Positions 35,923 to 46,134 of a stretch of 64,000 bases of DNA are shown piece by piece. The position numbers and the translations under genes were made by a program. Every line of letters begins with the position of its first letter. The stretch's first letter is position 1. This DNA comes from Inonotus obliquus (lineage: Eukaryota; Basidiomycota; Agaricomycetes; Hymenochaetales; Hymenochaetaceae), in assembly GCA_032164295.1 (NCBI GenBank), contig JAJHTX010000011.1, positions 1,612,001 to 1,676,000 of the forward strand, given 5' to 3'. The notes beneath the pieces are model-generated. The model was not told where the DNA came from, did not search any database, and saw only the letters and a list, made by a program, of their open reading frames with translations.

Positions 35923-37186
35923 CTCAGACTCTACTACAGGGAAATTCATAAAAATCTGGACACCAGCCAAACTGCCATTTTTAGCCCCTTCAGTACCTCA
36001 GAACACAAAATAAATCATATCTCACTCAATTCTTGACCGTTTCGTGTCATCTAAGTTGCTAAATTCATGCCTCAATCGTGTCGTCCAAACCGTAACAAAC
36101 CCGAGCAAACTCGGGCAAGAATTGACCCCGAAACGGCGCAAATTGTCGCTTTTTCATGTATTCCTCATGTACATTTTTTCCTGCACTCAATTCTGGGTCT
36201 GCAGCACCCACAAGTGTCTCAGAATGCTCAGATGGAATAACTGTGAATTTAGGGCCTGAATTTGAGATGTATTTGAAGGTGTATGTGCCAGTCTGGGGGC
36301 ATGCCTGGAAGGCAGAAATGCCCCCTCATCCCTCAAGCTCCCCATTGTAAGAATGTTTCTTCCTTTTTTGTCTTTTCTTATTTTTCATATTCCATTATAT
36401 TACTAAGTTCCTTTCATTACTAATACCTTATGACTCATTCCGCCTCATCCCGATATATTACTAATACTGCATTACTAATTCCGCCCCAACCCGATGACGC
36501 TTACTCACGCTTACTCATTCTTGCTGACTCGTCGGGCCCCGTTGTTTGTTTGTTTATATTGTTATGCTGCTGCGCAGCACCTTCTTAGAGTAATACCTTC
36601 CCATGTCTCATGTGTATATAAGTAGATAGATCTTGTCTCGTCTTCCCCACTCGACTCTTCTACTTACCACCACGACATCTTAGGTATTCCTCTCTTGTAC
36701 TTATTTAGTTTATTCAATCTACTTACCACCACGACGTCTTAGTCGTATACTGTTCCTAGACGCTAAATGTGTGAGATCGTGTCCGGTACCGAAATACCGA
36801 GACAAGGGGTGTATGGTTTTAAGTGGGGAGGGCCAAATGAGGCAGTACTTATCCAGTACGCTCACGGTACTTGTTGTCTGTAGAAGGGGGATGTAAAGGG
36901 AGTCAAAGGAATAATAGAAAGAAGTGCTGGACCAGCTAGACATTGGGGGGAATGTGTTCTTGTCCGGAATCGAGAGGGTTGGTACCGTGGGAAAAATGTC
37001 GGTACAGGTCGGTACTTGAACGAATGGGATCGGTATGTGCAGAAACATTGTAAAACATAAGCTCAGTACAGAAACAAAGGGTGGATGTGCAGAATACGAA
37101 GAATAACAAAACGTCGGTACCGTGGGAAAAATGTCGGTACAGGTCGGTACTGTAAGGAAACTGCTAGCACGGGGTGGTATAGCAAG

Positions 37187-37448
37187 TTTTAGACACAGTG
37201 AATCCTCAGAGAGAATGAGATGAACTCAGACAGGAGGCGTAGAACGTTCACAAAATCGTTATATTCTATGCCTGCCAGAGGCCGTTCTTATATACTAAAG
37301 TACAAGATAATTTAAGCTCCGTTTGAATCTAATAATACACGTTCTATTGTGATCACATGTGATTCGTTCTTATTGTCTTTCGTCGTTATTGTTCTCATCC
37401 TATTGTTCTCGTTCTATTGTTCCGTACTAGGTAGTCATTATCTTAAGA
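37187..37448 (-). repeat. Copia 3' LTR (262 bp)
   Basis: Left on the plus strand, but the 3' LTR of the minus-strand element. Read in element direction it starts TCTTAAGATAATG and ends GTGTCTAAAA, without the usual TG…CA ends. It follows the polypurine tract directly. Confidence 0.92.
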
Positions 37449-37457
37449 CTCCCCTTC
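37449..37457 (-). other. Copia polypurine tract
   Basis: GAAGGGGAG on the minus strand, between the gag-pol stop (37462) and the 3' LTR start. It fixes the LTR boundary. Confidence 0.8.
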
Positions 37458-37461
37458 AAAC

Positions 37462-40400
37462 TCATGATAGACTTAATAAGTCTGAGAGATGTTTGACTTG
37501 TTTAACGTTCAGCGCTTTCGTGAATATATCAGCTCGTTGATTTTCAGTTTGCACGTATCGTACGTCAATTGTTTTGTTTTCAATGTAACATCTTACAAAT
37601 TCTTTTCGTTTATCAAGATGTTTTGTTCGTATGTTATAAGTAATTTCTTCCGTTTTTACAGTCTTTATGGCTGCTTGATTGTCACTATAAAGTATAATTT
37701 CTTTATCGTATCCTTCAAGTACTTCGTTATAAAAATGTTTTATCCAAATAGCTTCTTTCGTTGCATGTGCTAAAGCTTGGATTTCTCCTTCGTATACTGA
37801 TAATGGTACTAGTTCTTGTCGTTTACTTGACCATGATATTGATGCATCTTTTATTTGAAATACGTAACCGTTTATTGACCGGTATCCTTCAGTGTTTGCA
37901 CTGTCTGCGTCGCAGAATCCTCTGATGTTTATTTCATTTTTGCCGCCTAATGTTAAGTAATATTCTTTCGTATTATGTAAGTATTGAATTGCATGAATAG
38001 CCGTTTGATGATGTAATATCGTTGGTTTTTGTAAATGTCTAGCTAACTGTCCAGCGACAAATGATATGTCTGGTCGTGTTGCATCTGCAGCGTATCGTAA
38101 ACTTCCTATCATTCTCATGAATTTTTGTTGATCTATTATTTCGTCTTCATTATTGTTTGATAATAATCTTAACCCTGGTGTCATCGGAGTTTTGTAAGCT
38201 CGTGGTTCTATATTGAATCTTTTTAGAATTGTTTCAATGTATGATTTTTGCCGTAACGTGATTGTTTTCTCTTCTCTGTTTCTTTTTATTTCGACACCTA
38301 ATAACCAGTTGATTTCGTTTCCGTCTGTAAATTCAACAGATTTAGCTAGTTCTTTCTTAAATTCTCGTATTATTATATTATCTAATCCTATGATCGTTAT
38401 ATCATCAACATGCATAAACGTTATTAATGCAGGTTTATTGTTCATTCTTTTTTTATGAAAGAAAACAGCATAATCGTAGTATGATCTTATTAATCCTAAT
38501 TTTTCTAATATTTCTTGTATTTTCTTATACCATCGTCTTCCTGCTTGTTTCAATCCGTATAATGCTTTCTTTAGTCGTAATACTTGTCCTGGGTTAATAT
38601 CACCTAGTAAGTTTCCAGGTGGTGGTTTCATATATATTTCTTCATTTGAATTTAATTCTCCGTATAGGTATGCAGATTTTACATCAATTTGATGTATCTC
38701 GTAGTCGTTTGTTGCTGCCCAGCTTAGTAATAATCGTGCCGTTGATAATCTTGTTACTGGTGCAAATAAATCGTCTGAATAAAAATCTATTCCGTCTTTT
38801 TGACTGAATCCTTGTGCTACTAATCGTGCTTTGTATTTGTCTATTGATCCGTCTGATAAGTATTTTATTGCGTAAACAAATCTGCATCCGACAATGTTTT
38901 GTATATTTCGTGGTGGATAAGCGTATTCCCATGTATTATGTTTTATTAGTGATTGTATTTCTTTGTTCATTGCCTCGATCCATTTGTTTTTATCTGGACT
39001 TTTTATTGCTTCTTGATACGTCTGTGGTACATCGTTGTAATTATTTGTAAAAGCAAATTCTGTTAAATGTATTGATATGTCTTCGTCTTTTGTAAAGTTT
39101 ATTCCTAATGATCGTTTCGTAGGTTTTCGTTCTCGTTCTGATCTTCTAATTATATTTTCTTCGTTGTCTTTTTGTTCTTTATTTTGTTGATTTGTTTTTG
39201 TGCTGCTCGTATTTTTCTCCCCTTCAATTTGAGATTCTTTGAAATCGATAAATTGGATATTTCGTTCCGTAGTTATTTTTCCATCATGATATGTTAATAT
39301 TCCATCTTTAGTTTCCTCGTCGTAACCCGTAAATATTCCTTCAATTCCTTTATTTTGTAATTTATTCGTATTTTCTTTTTGTATTATTATTTTCCTTCCT
39401 ATTTCATATAAGTTATCTATTTTGAAGTTTTCATTATATCGTTTAAAGAAAGGTGTTTTATATTCTATTGCTACCCTTGGTGTTCTGTTGTAAATGAATA
39501 CTGCGTGTTGGGCTACGTATGCCCATAAATGTTTTGGTATTTGTTTTGCAGTTATCATTGCTCTCGTATGATTTAGTATTGTTTGATGTAATCTTTCTGC
39601 GACACCATTTTGTTGTGGCGTATCATGTACTGTTAATCTTCGTATTGTTCCTTGCGATTCTAAGTAATTTGTAAAATCTTTTGATAGAAATACTGTATCG
39701 TTGTCACTTTGTAATACTTTTATTTTTATTCCGTATTGTGTGAATAATTTTGTAGTAAAAGTTACGTATTTTATATAGCCGTCTGATTTGTGTTTTAGCA
39801 TTATCATTTCTGCCCATCGTGTGGCGTCGTCTACTATTGTTAATAAATATTCAATATTTCCGTATCCTTTTACTGGTGCAGGTCCCCATATATCCATATG
39901 TAATATATCTCCGTATTTCTCAGATAGTGAACTTTGTCTTATTTTTGGTATTATTGATCTTTTTATGTTCGCCTTTAAACAATCTTCGCATTGTTTTTCT
40001 TTATTATCAATAACACGTGTGTTGATAATATCTGGTGAGTCATGTAATAATTTTCTTATGTAATCGTAGCTTACATGTCCGAGTTTTTTATGTAATTCTT
40101 CTAACGTGATTGAATTTATTTGTTGTTTCTCAGGAGTTCTAATAATTTCCATTCGTATCGGATATAAGTTTGTTTGATTTTTCTTAATTTTTCCGCAGTA
40201 TCGATTTTTTGAATCATAAATAGTACAATGTTCATTTTCAAAGATACATATATATCCACATTTACATAATTGAGATTGAGAGACTAGCGTAAAAGTTAAT
40301 TGTGGGTGATAGTAAACATTTTGAAGTCGTATAATGCTTACTGTTTTTGTATTTTCATTTTTCAGTATTGGAATAAATAAGTCTCCAGTCGTATTCGTGA

Positions 40401-41853
40401 ATAATAAAGATCCGTTCGCCGTTGATATTACTATAGGAACTGCGTTTTTGTTAATATTTCGCATTAAGAATAAATGTGGTGATGAGTGGATTGATGCTCC
40501 TGAGTCAAGTATAGCGTAAACTTTACTTACGTCGATGTTATTTTCCAATTCCTTGTAGTGTTCGTCAATAAAACTACTGAAATCGTATTCCTTCATTGCA
40601 ATGTCAACTTCTTCGGCTGAGGCAACGTTAACCTCTTCAATACGAGCAGTAGATGTCGAGGGAATTGGTTGTTTCTGTTTCTTGTTTTCGTTTTGTTGAT
40701 TTACAAAACTAATAACTTCTTGAGGCGAGTTAAACGTTAACTTTCCGCTTTCGATTCGTTTCGTGCGTGCATTCTTTGTAGCGTCGGTTGGAGGGAATCG
40801 GCAGTCCTTCGAGTAGTGACCGAACCTGTTGCAATTAAAGCATTTGACTTTCGTCATGTCTTTTTGCTGTGCAGCGTTTAATTGGTCGTGGTTGTGATAG
40901 GGAGTATGACGCGGATTAAAATTTGATCCTTTGTAACCACGTCCGCGTCCTCGTTCGTAAGGGGTTCCTCTGCCTCTGTTAACGTATCCTCTGCCTCGTC
41001 CGGGAGAGGGGTGATAAGGCTTGTATTGCGACTTCCAGGACGCGAAAGCCGCTCGTAGTTGCACAATGAGTGTTTCAGGTGATAATGTTTTGTGTTGCGC
41101 GGGGTTTTGAGCTATTGTATCGTTAAAATACTTGATTTGGTCTTCAAGCATAAGCGCAATTCGTTTGTAAGGCGGTGGCGTTGCGAGGTTAATAGCGCTG
41201 ATGTACGTTTTATCGTCCGGTTGATGACCATGTGCGCAGAGTTGAGCATAACTTTCTTGAACTTTATCGAGTGTTTTGTCAAATTCCGTAACGTGTCCGC
41301 GTATCGTAAATAGTTTCGAGATGTCAGCAGAGTCGGTAACCGTTGTTTGAATATTGTATCTATCAGCTAAAGCTGACCAAATAGTTTTGACCGTCTGCTT
41401 CGTTAGCAAGTTTCCAAGTAAATGATTTGGAATTGAACTTATTATGGCATGATAAATGCACATATTCATTCGATATTCTTCAGCGTCGTTTGGGTTTGGT
41501 TCGTACTTCAGATGATCGGATAAGCCTAGGGCCGCAAGCCCAGATATAATCCTAAATTTCCACGTTTGGTAGTTTGCAATGCCCGACAACTTTTCGAGTT
41601 TATCGAAAGTGCGGTTAACATCGCTATTGTCTATGTTCGTAACAACAAAGACTGGCGTATACGTTGCTATTGGGTTCGTTGGTGGAGGGGTAGATGCGTT
41701 AGATGAAGATGAAGATGATGCGTTAGAGGGAGATGGTGGCGGTGGTTGAGGAGTAGCAGGTACGATGACTTGAGTCGTTGGTGGAGTAGGGTTAACGGCA
41801 GCAGATGCTCGAGAGCGTGTTACAGGGACGTTCGACGTTGAGCCAGTAGACAT
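37462..41853 (-). CDS. Copia Gag-Pol polyprotein, 1463 aa, intact
   Basis: One frame encodes the whole element. A Pro/Ser-rich N-terminus (1-65) precedes the gag capsid region (75-280) and an Arg/Gly-rich stretch (285-310). A CCHC zinc knuckle CFNCNRFGHYSKDC (338-351) and the protease active site LDSGAS (449-454) follow. Integrase has an HHCC finger (H588, H593, C622, C625) and catalytic residues D654, D716 and E753. Reverse transcriptase spans about 980-1190 with D1057 in the QIDVKSAYLYG block and HVDD at 1148-1151. RNase H holds FCDAD (1312-1316) and DNQAA (1391-1395). Copia reverse transcriptases nearly always have YVDD; the His comes from one T-to-C change. No stop or frameshift is present. 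Confidence 0.95.
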   Translation of the reverse strand: MSTGSTSNVPVTRSRASAAVNPTPPTTQVIVPATPQPPPPSPSNASSSSSSNASTPPPTNPIATYTPVFVVTNIDNSDVNRTFDKLEKLSGIANYQTWKFRIISGLAALGLSDHLKYEPNPNDAEEYRMNMCIYHAIISSIPNHLLGNLLTKQTVKTIWSALADRYNIQTTVTDSADISKLFTIRGHVTEFDKTLDKVQESYAQLCAHGHQPDDKTYISAINLATPPPYKRIALMLEDQIKYFNDTIAQNPAQHKTLSPETLIVQLRAAFASWKSQYKPYHPSPGRGRGYVNRGRGTPYERGRGRGYKGSNFNPRHTPYHNHDQLNAAQQKDMTKVKCFNCNRFGHYSKDCRFPPTDATKNARTKRIESGKLTFNSPQEVISFVNQQNENKKQKQPIPSTSTARIEEVNVASAEEVDIAMKEYDFSSFIDEHYKELENNIDVSKVYAILDSGASIHSSPHLFLMRNINKNAVPIVISTANGSLLFTNTTGDLFIPILKNENTKTVSIIRLQNVYYHPQLTFTLVSQSQLCKCGYICIFENEHCTIYDSKNRYCGKIKKNQTNLYPIRMEIIRTPEKQQINSITLEELHKKLGHVSYDYIRKLLHDSPDIINTRVIDNKEKQCEDCLKANIKRSIIPKIRQSSLSEKYGDILHMDIWGPAPVKGYGNIEYLLTIVDDATRWAEMIMLKHKSDGYIKYVTFTTKLFTQYGIKIKVLQSDNDTVFLSKDFTNYLESQGTIRRLTVHDTPQQNGVAERLHQTILNHTRAMITAKQIPKHLWAYVAQHAVFIYNRTPRVAIEYKTPFFKRYNENFKIDNLYEIGRKIIIQKENTNKLQNKGIEGIFTGYDEETKDGILTYHDGKITTERNIQFIDFKESQIEGEKNTSSTKTNQQNKEQKDNEENIIRRSERERKPTKRSLGINFTKDEDISIHLTEFAFTNNYNDVPQTYQEAIKSPDKNKWIEAMNKEIQSLIKHNTWEYAYPPRNIQNIVGCRFVYAIKYLSDGSIDKYKARLVAQGFSQKDGIDFYSDDLFAPVTRLSTARLLLSWAATNDYEIHQIDVKSAYLYGELNSNEEIYMKPPPGNLLGDINPGQVLRLKKALYGLKQAGRRWYKKIQEILEKLGLIRSYYDYAVFFHKKRMNNKPALITFMHVDDITIIGLDNIIIREFKKELAKSVEFTDGNEINWLLGVEIKRNREEKTITLRQKSYIETILKRFNIEPRAYKTPMTPGLRLLSNNNEDEIIDQQKFMRMIGSLRYAADATRPDISFVAGQLARHLQKPTILHHQTAIHAIQYLHNTKEYYLTLGGKNEINIRGFCDADSANTEGYRSINGYVFQIKDASISWSSKRQELVPLSVYEGEIQALAHATKEAIWIKHFYNEVLEGYDKEIILYSDNQAAIKTVKTEEITYNIRTKHLDKRKEFVRCYIENKTIDVRYVQTENQRADIFTKALNVKQVKHLSDLLSLS

Positions 41854-41897
41854 AAAGATGTTGAGCGTAGATCGAGGGTGCGTGCAGTGTCAAGCAA

Positions 41898-41908
41898 GGC
41901 TCATAACC
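41898..41908 (-). other. Primer-binding site for initiator tRNA-Met anticodon arm
   Basis: Read in element direction, GGTTATGAGCC begins immediately after the 5' LTR. It is the exact complement of GGCTCATAACC, the anticodon stem-loop sequence of eukaryotic initiator tRNA-Met. Priming by a cut initiator tRNA at this place is known for Drosophila copia and yeast Ty5. It differs from Ty1, which uses the tRNA 3' end. Confidence 0.8.
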
Positions 41909-42170
41909 TTTTAGACACAGTGAATCCTCAGAGAGAATGAGATGAACTCAGACAGGAGGCGTAGAACGTTCACAAAATCGTTATATTCTATGCCTGCCAG
42001 AGGCCGTTCTTATATACTAAAGTACAAGATAATTTAAGCTCCGTTTGAATCTAATAATACACGTTCTATTGTGATCACATGTGATTCGTTCTTATTGTCT
42101 TTCGTCGTTATTGTTCTCGTCCTATTGTTCTCGTTCTATTGTTCCGTACTAGGTAGTCATTATCTTAAGA
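41909..42170 (-). repeat. Copia 5' LTR (262 bp)
   Basis: Identical to 37187-37448 except for one base at 42119. It should carry the element promoter for minus-strand transcription; I see no textbook TATA box at a convincing place. Confidence 0.92.
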
Positions 42171-43866
42171 GCAAGAAACAGACTGGAGGAGACTGGTGGC
42201 TGAGAGTGTTGACTGGACCGGGAAGCAAACCTGAGCCCTCACACGGGAGGCTAACTCCTGAGGTTCACTTGAGACGGAACTGGGATGGGACTGGGATGGA
42301 ACTCGAGACGAGACTAAGACGAAACTGAGAAGGGGGTGAGGAAACCCGAGCCCTCACGCTAGAGGCTAGCTCCTAAGATTACCTGGAGAGCTACTACGTA
42401 CAGGAGGAGATATTTATACTACTGTACCGTAGTTAGCTCATAAATCCAAAAGGAGAAAGTAGAAAGGAAGATCAAAACAAAGAAAAGTCTGAAGAAAAAT
42501 GTAACAAGGAAAGTGAACATTGCAGCACCATCAGGGAGACAACAAGAAAGGGTTAGGGAGGACAAGATACCAATGAAAACGTAGCATATAGTACCCCTGG
42601 ATGAAAAGTCCTTAGGACAAGAGATCCGCGCCCCTGCTGATTGATACCGATGTGTTCCTGGTGGTACCGGACCTGAAAACCTTAACGGATACTGACCCTG
42701 AGCTTCCCCAAAGAACCGGCATGCCTAGTCCAACCATCAGGAATGAATACCAGAGAGAGAGACGTCTGATCCATGTCATGAGAGCGTGTCGAATTGTCAA
42801 TTTGTCTTGGTACCGGGTTTCTCGGCACTCAGTACTCTCAGTATTCTCGGTACCGGGTTTCTTGGCGCTCGGTACCGGTACTCTCGGCGTTCGGTACTTC
42901 GAGAAATGGGACTGACAGTTTCTCTAGGTGTGCTGGTGGATACTGGAAGGCGTAGATGGGACCGTACCGTAGCATGGGGTAAGCATAGAATGGGATACCG
43001 GGCTCGATACCGAGCTCAGCCGCACGTAGTTCTCTTCAACGCGTGCATTACTCAAGGTCATCCACCTTAGACGTACATCACCGACAACTGTGTACTCTCC
43101 CCTCAAGACGCAGTAGAGGTTGTCTCCAGACGACCTTCGTGAGAACAGGCCTCGAGCATGCACCGCCACCTCGTCCATCCTAACACCCATGCCCTAGAAA
43201 AAATATCTGAAGCCAAATTCATACATGAAAATTCATTCCAGGCCTATTGAAAGTGATCTGAGTACTTCTCATGTCTGCTATGAGGATTGGTGCATTGTTT
43301 GAGGTGGGGAAGACAGGGCATATGCACCATGCTTCCCTGCCTTCCCCCAGCTTCCCAACATATCCATTTGATCTGGGAAAGGCTCAGGTACATTTAAATA
43401 TACTCTAAACAAGTTCCTATGCATGAATTTGGCTTCAGATATTTTTTCCAGGGCATGGGGAGCTTGAGGGATGAGGGGGCATTTCTGCCTTCCAGGCATG
43501 CCCTCAGACTGGCACATACACCTTCAAATACATCTCAAATTCAGGCCCTAAATTCACAGTCATTCCATCTGAGCATTCTGAGACACTTGTGGGTGCTGCA
43601 GACCCAGAATTGAGTGCAGGAAAAAATGTACATGAGGAATACATGAAAAAGCGACAATTTGCGCCGTTTCGGGGTCAATTCTTGCCCGAGTTTGCTCGGG
43701 TTTGTTACGGTTTGGACGACACGATTGAGGCATGAATTTAGCAACTTAGATGACACGAAACGGTCAAGAATTGAGTGAGATATGATTTATTTTGTGTTCT
43801 GCTGAGGTACTGAAGGGGCCGAAAATGGCAGTTTGGCACGTGTCCAGATTTTTATGAATTTCCCTG

Positions 43867-44099
43867 CCTGTAATCTTTCATGTAATCTCGATGGATCCGA
43901 TACCACACAGTAACTTATCTCCTTACCTCCGTTAGAAGGAAAGGGTTTATGATTGCAATAGATGTGCGCACCATACAATCTAGTAATATTCAGTACAGTT
44001 ATCTCCATGAATGTCATACAAAATACTGCGTGAAAACGATGACAATGACGAAGAAGATGAACGACTCGGAAAGGAATACAATAGTGAGTCTACACAATC
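43867..44099. other. Boundary between repeat block and gene-dense DNA
   Basis: The last repeat ends at 43866. The chitinase stop codon is at 44100-44102 on the minus strand. The interval is the chitinase 3' flank; no separate feature is seen. Confidence 0.5.
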
Positions 44100-46134
44100 T
44101 CATTCCAATTTCCGAGGCCGGTTGAATCGCAAAGCTCGCCGTTCTTTCTGTTGCGCAGGTAAGGAGCTCCGAATCGATGCGGCAGAGGCAGATACAGAAA
44201 TGTGTTGGGAAGCAGAAGCGGTCTCTGGAATGTCATCTGACCCAGTAGCTGAAATCGGGGACGGGGAGACCACTGGTACACTCGTAGCAGCAGGGGTAGA
44301 GTCTTCTACCGGGCTGGGAGTGGACGAGAAGGATGGCGATGCTTGTTGGACGCCGGACGACACAGGGACAAATGGGTCGGTATTCTTAGCGCTTGCCACC
44401 AATCGCGCATTTCCGCATGGGCCATCATCTACCCAGACACCCGCAGCTCCTAATAAAGAGTCGATAAGCATCCTCGTAGAAGCCGGATAAGGGAAACGTA
44501 CCGCCCGGGGTGTCCGCAAAGGACCACCACTTCGCAGTCCACAAATGGCTGTTGAACGTTACTTGAGAACCTCCGTTGTACTGAGCACGAACCGTTAACG
44601 ATGTAATCAACATTAACAAAATGGGTACGTACAGCGACCGAGTTTGACCAGGGCGCGACACCTGCGCAGTTACCCGCAGTAGGCGCTGAAGTGCTAGCTG
44701 TGCTAGTAGTTGTCCTCGAGGTGGTGCTGGTGGTGCTGGGGCGAGTTGTTGAGGTAGACGGCGCAGCAGTTCCGCCCGTCATTGCGTTCTTTGCTGCAAC
44801 GTCGTATCGATTGTTCGCTTTTGGACACTGTCAGGATCAATTCAAGAAAATATCACTGGACATTATATCGCACCATATGCCTGGCTAGCATCCCACATCA
44901 TAACTCCTCCAAAACTAGAGAACTGTGAACGTGTGGTCCTGATGATGTTGGCCAGTGTACCAGCGTCGACAAACCCAGAGCCTGCTGCTGTGTTGGAGGC
45001 AGGAGCGCCAATGTAAATCTTAACGTTCGGATTTGGGGACGTATTGTGAGCCCAGTCGTCCCATTGCTGGAAGTTCCAAGCCTGAACGACAAGATTTAGA
45101 GAAATAAACGATTGTGCATGGGCAGGCTTACGTTGGGGTTGTTGAAATTCTGCAGGCCGCAGAAATTGTTGTCTGGCAGCATAAACTCAGCATCAGCTAG
45201 AATTGGAATGAAATCGAACTTACAAAACTGAACGTAGATCGCATCAAAACCGACCGCATTTATGACAGATCCGAGATTCGCATCCGGGAATGGACACTGC
45301 GGGGCAGCGGTGATATAATACCTCTTGTTTGCACCAGCCGCGTGTGATCGTATCCGATTGACGAACGCCACGTATGTAGTCGACCCTCCACCTTCAATGT
45401 CAAGATCAATGCCGTCAAGAACCGCAGATCCAAAAGGACGCGTCGAGCTCGAGCCGCCGAGGAATATGTTCCAGATATTGTCTGCGAAGGATTCGGCTTG
45501 TGAATCTGAGGTAAGCGTCACCGCCCCGGTAGCTCCGCCGATGCTAAAGTGTTGCTATATTTAGACAGACAAGGGACACGCAGCTACGATTGACGGACCT
45601 CAGTGTGACAATCTTGCCCGCGGCCTGGCAGGATTGGATGTCACTCGCCAATGCCGAGCAGTCTGGTAACTGCGAGTTTGGGAACGTGCTGTTGTCATTC
45701 TGATTGCAAATCTGTGATGCGGAAAATTTAGCATTCATAATGAAGTGCAACGGTAATAGTACTCACGTTGGCAAGATCGATTGAAGGAAGTCCACCCTGG
45801 CCAAAGGCGACAGTGAGGAAAGAGACCGGGAAAGTATCTGTAACGCTGTCGGAAGTACAGTAAAAGCCTAGTCGTTTCTGAAAGTTGGCGACGTCGCTGT
45901 GTGTTGCTCCATACGAGTTCTGGCCCCAATACCTAGGAGGTTCGCTTAACAGAGTTGAACAAAAGACAAGGTCTCAGGATGACATACAAAACCAACTGAT
46001 GCCAAATGAATAAACGTCGTTCGCATGACGAGAAAATGAAAAATACTCACATTATCATTACGCGAAACGTCAAACGCAAGGGTGACGTGAATAAGAGAAA
46101 GTAAAGCCAATAGAGCTAACTTTAGCGAGAGCAT
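44100..46134 (-). CDS. Secreted GH18 chitinase with CBM5/12-type chitin-binding domain
   Basis: Ten exons: 46134-46051, 45995-45988, 45932-45767, 45711-45599, 45543-45224, 45172-45132, 45081-44874, 44817-44633, 44580-44502, 44449-44100; 517 aa. It hydrolyses chitin outside the cell. A signal peptide (1-20, [20 protein letters not shown]) starts at the only sensible ATG. The barrel begins with YWGQNSYGA, has SIGG (124-127), and the catalytic motif DGIDLDIE (167-174, proton donor E174), and ends with [10 protein letters not shown] Ser/Thr linker (~328-361) leads to a CBM5/12-like domain (C364 to ~410, with HLWTAKWWS and DTPGG split by an intron). A Ser/Pro-rich tail ends in a basic stretch; no GPI signal is seen. 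Exon 2 is only 8 nt and is needed to keep frame. The first four introns are each 55 nt. Confidence 0.9.

Larger units (their letters stand above)
37182..42175 (-). mobile_element. Intact, young Ty1/Copia retrotransposon
   Basis: Complete element, 4984 bp (37187-42170) plus GCAAG target duplications at 37182-37186 and 42171-42175. The uninterrupted target (gtatagcaagaaacagac) can be read in R copy C near 34000. The two 262-bp LTRs differ at one base (A at 37397, G at 42119). The internal region has one uninterrupted gag-pol frame, a primer-binding site and a polypurine tract. Nothing visible prevents activity except possibly the HVDD active site. Its A/T-rich third positions differ from host genes downstream. 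Confidence 0.95.
36764..43038 (-). mobile_element. R element, copy D, inside the solo LTR and split by Copia
   Basis: Left part 36764-37186 and right part 42176-43038, about 1286 bp without the Copia. Perfect 4-bp duplication ACGC (36760-36763, 43039-43042); the uninterrupted LTR at 20079 reads ctagacgcatgc. It is the clearest evidence for a 4-bp target duplication and for the ends TAAATGTG and CTCTTCA. Confidence 0.82.
36346..43185 (+). repeat. Gypsy solo LTR, split by an R element
   Basis: Left part 36346-36763 and right part 43039-43185 match the 3' LTR at 19718-20217, with TGTAAGAA start and CTAACA end. A perfect 5-bp CCCAT duplication flanks it, so it is a true solo LTR left by LTR-LTR recombination. 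TATATAAG lies at 36615-36622. A short tandem duplication around 'cttaccaccacgac' (about 36660-36740) is private to this copy. Confidence 0.85.
35937..43866. mobile_element. Fold-back element F4, split by nested insertions
   Basis: Left part 35937-36345 and right part 43186-43866 together make about 1.08 kb. It starts CAGGGAAATTC after TA (35935-35936) and ends GAATTTCCCTG at 43866. The arms (~410 bp each) are almost identical inverted copies, the best preserved of the family, and keep many CpG sites lost in F1-F3. It is interrupted by a Gypsy solo LTR flanked by CCCAT (36341-36345, 43186-43190). Confidence 0.8.
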
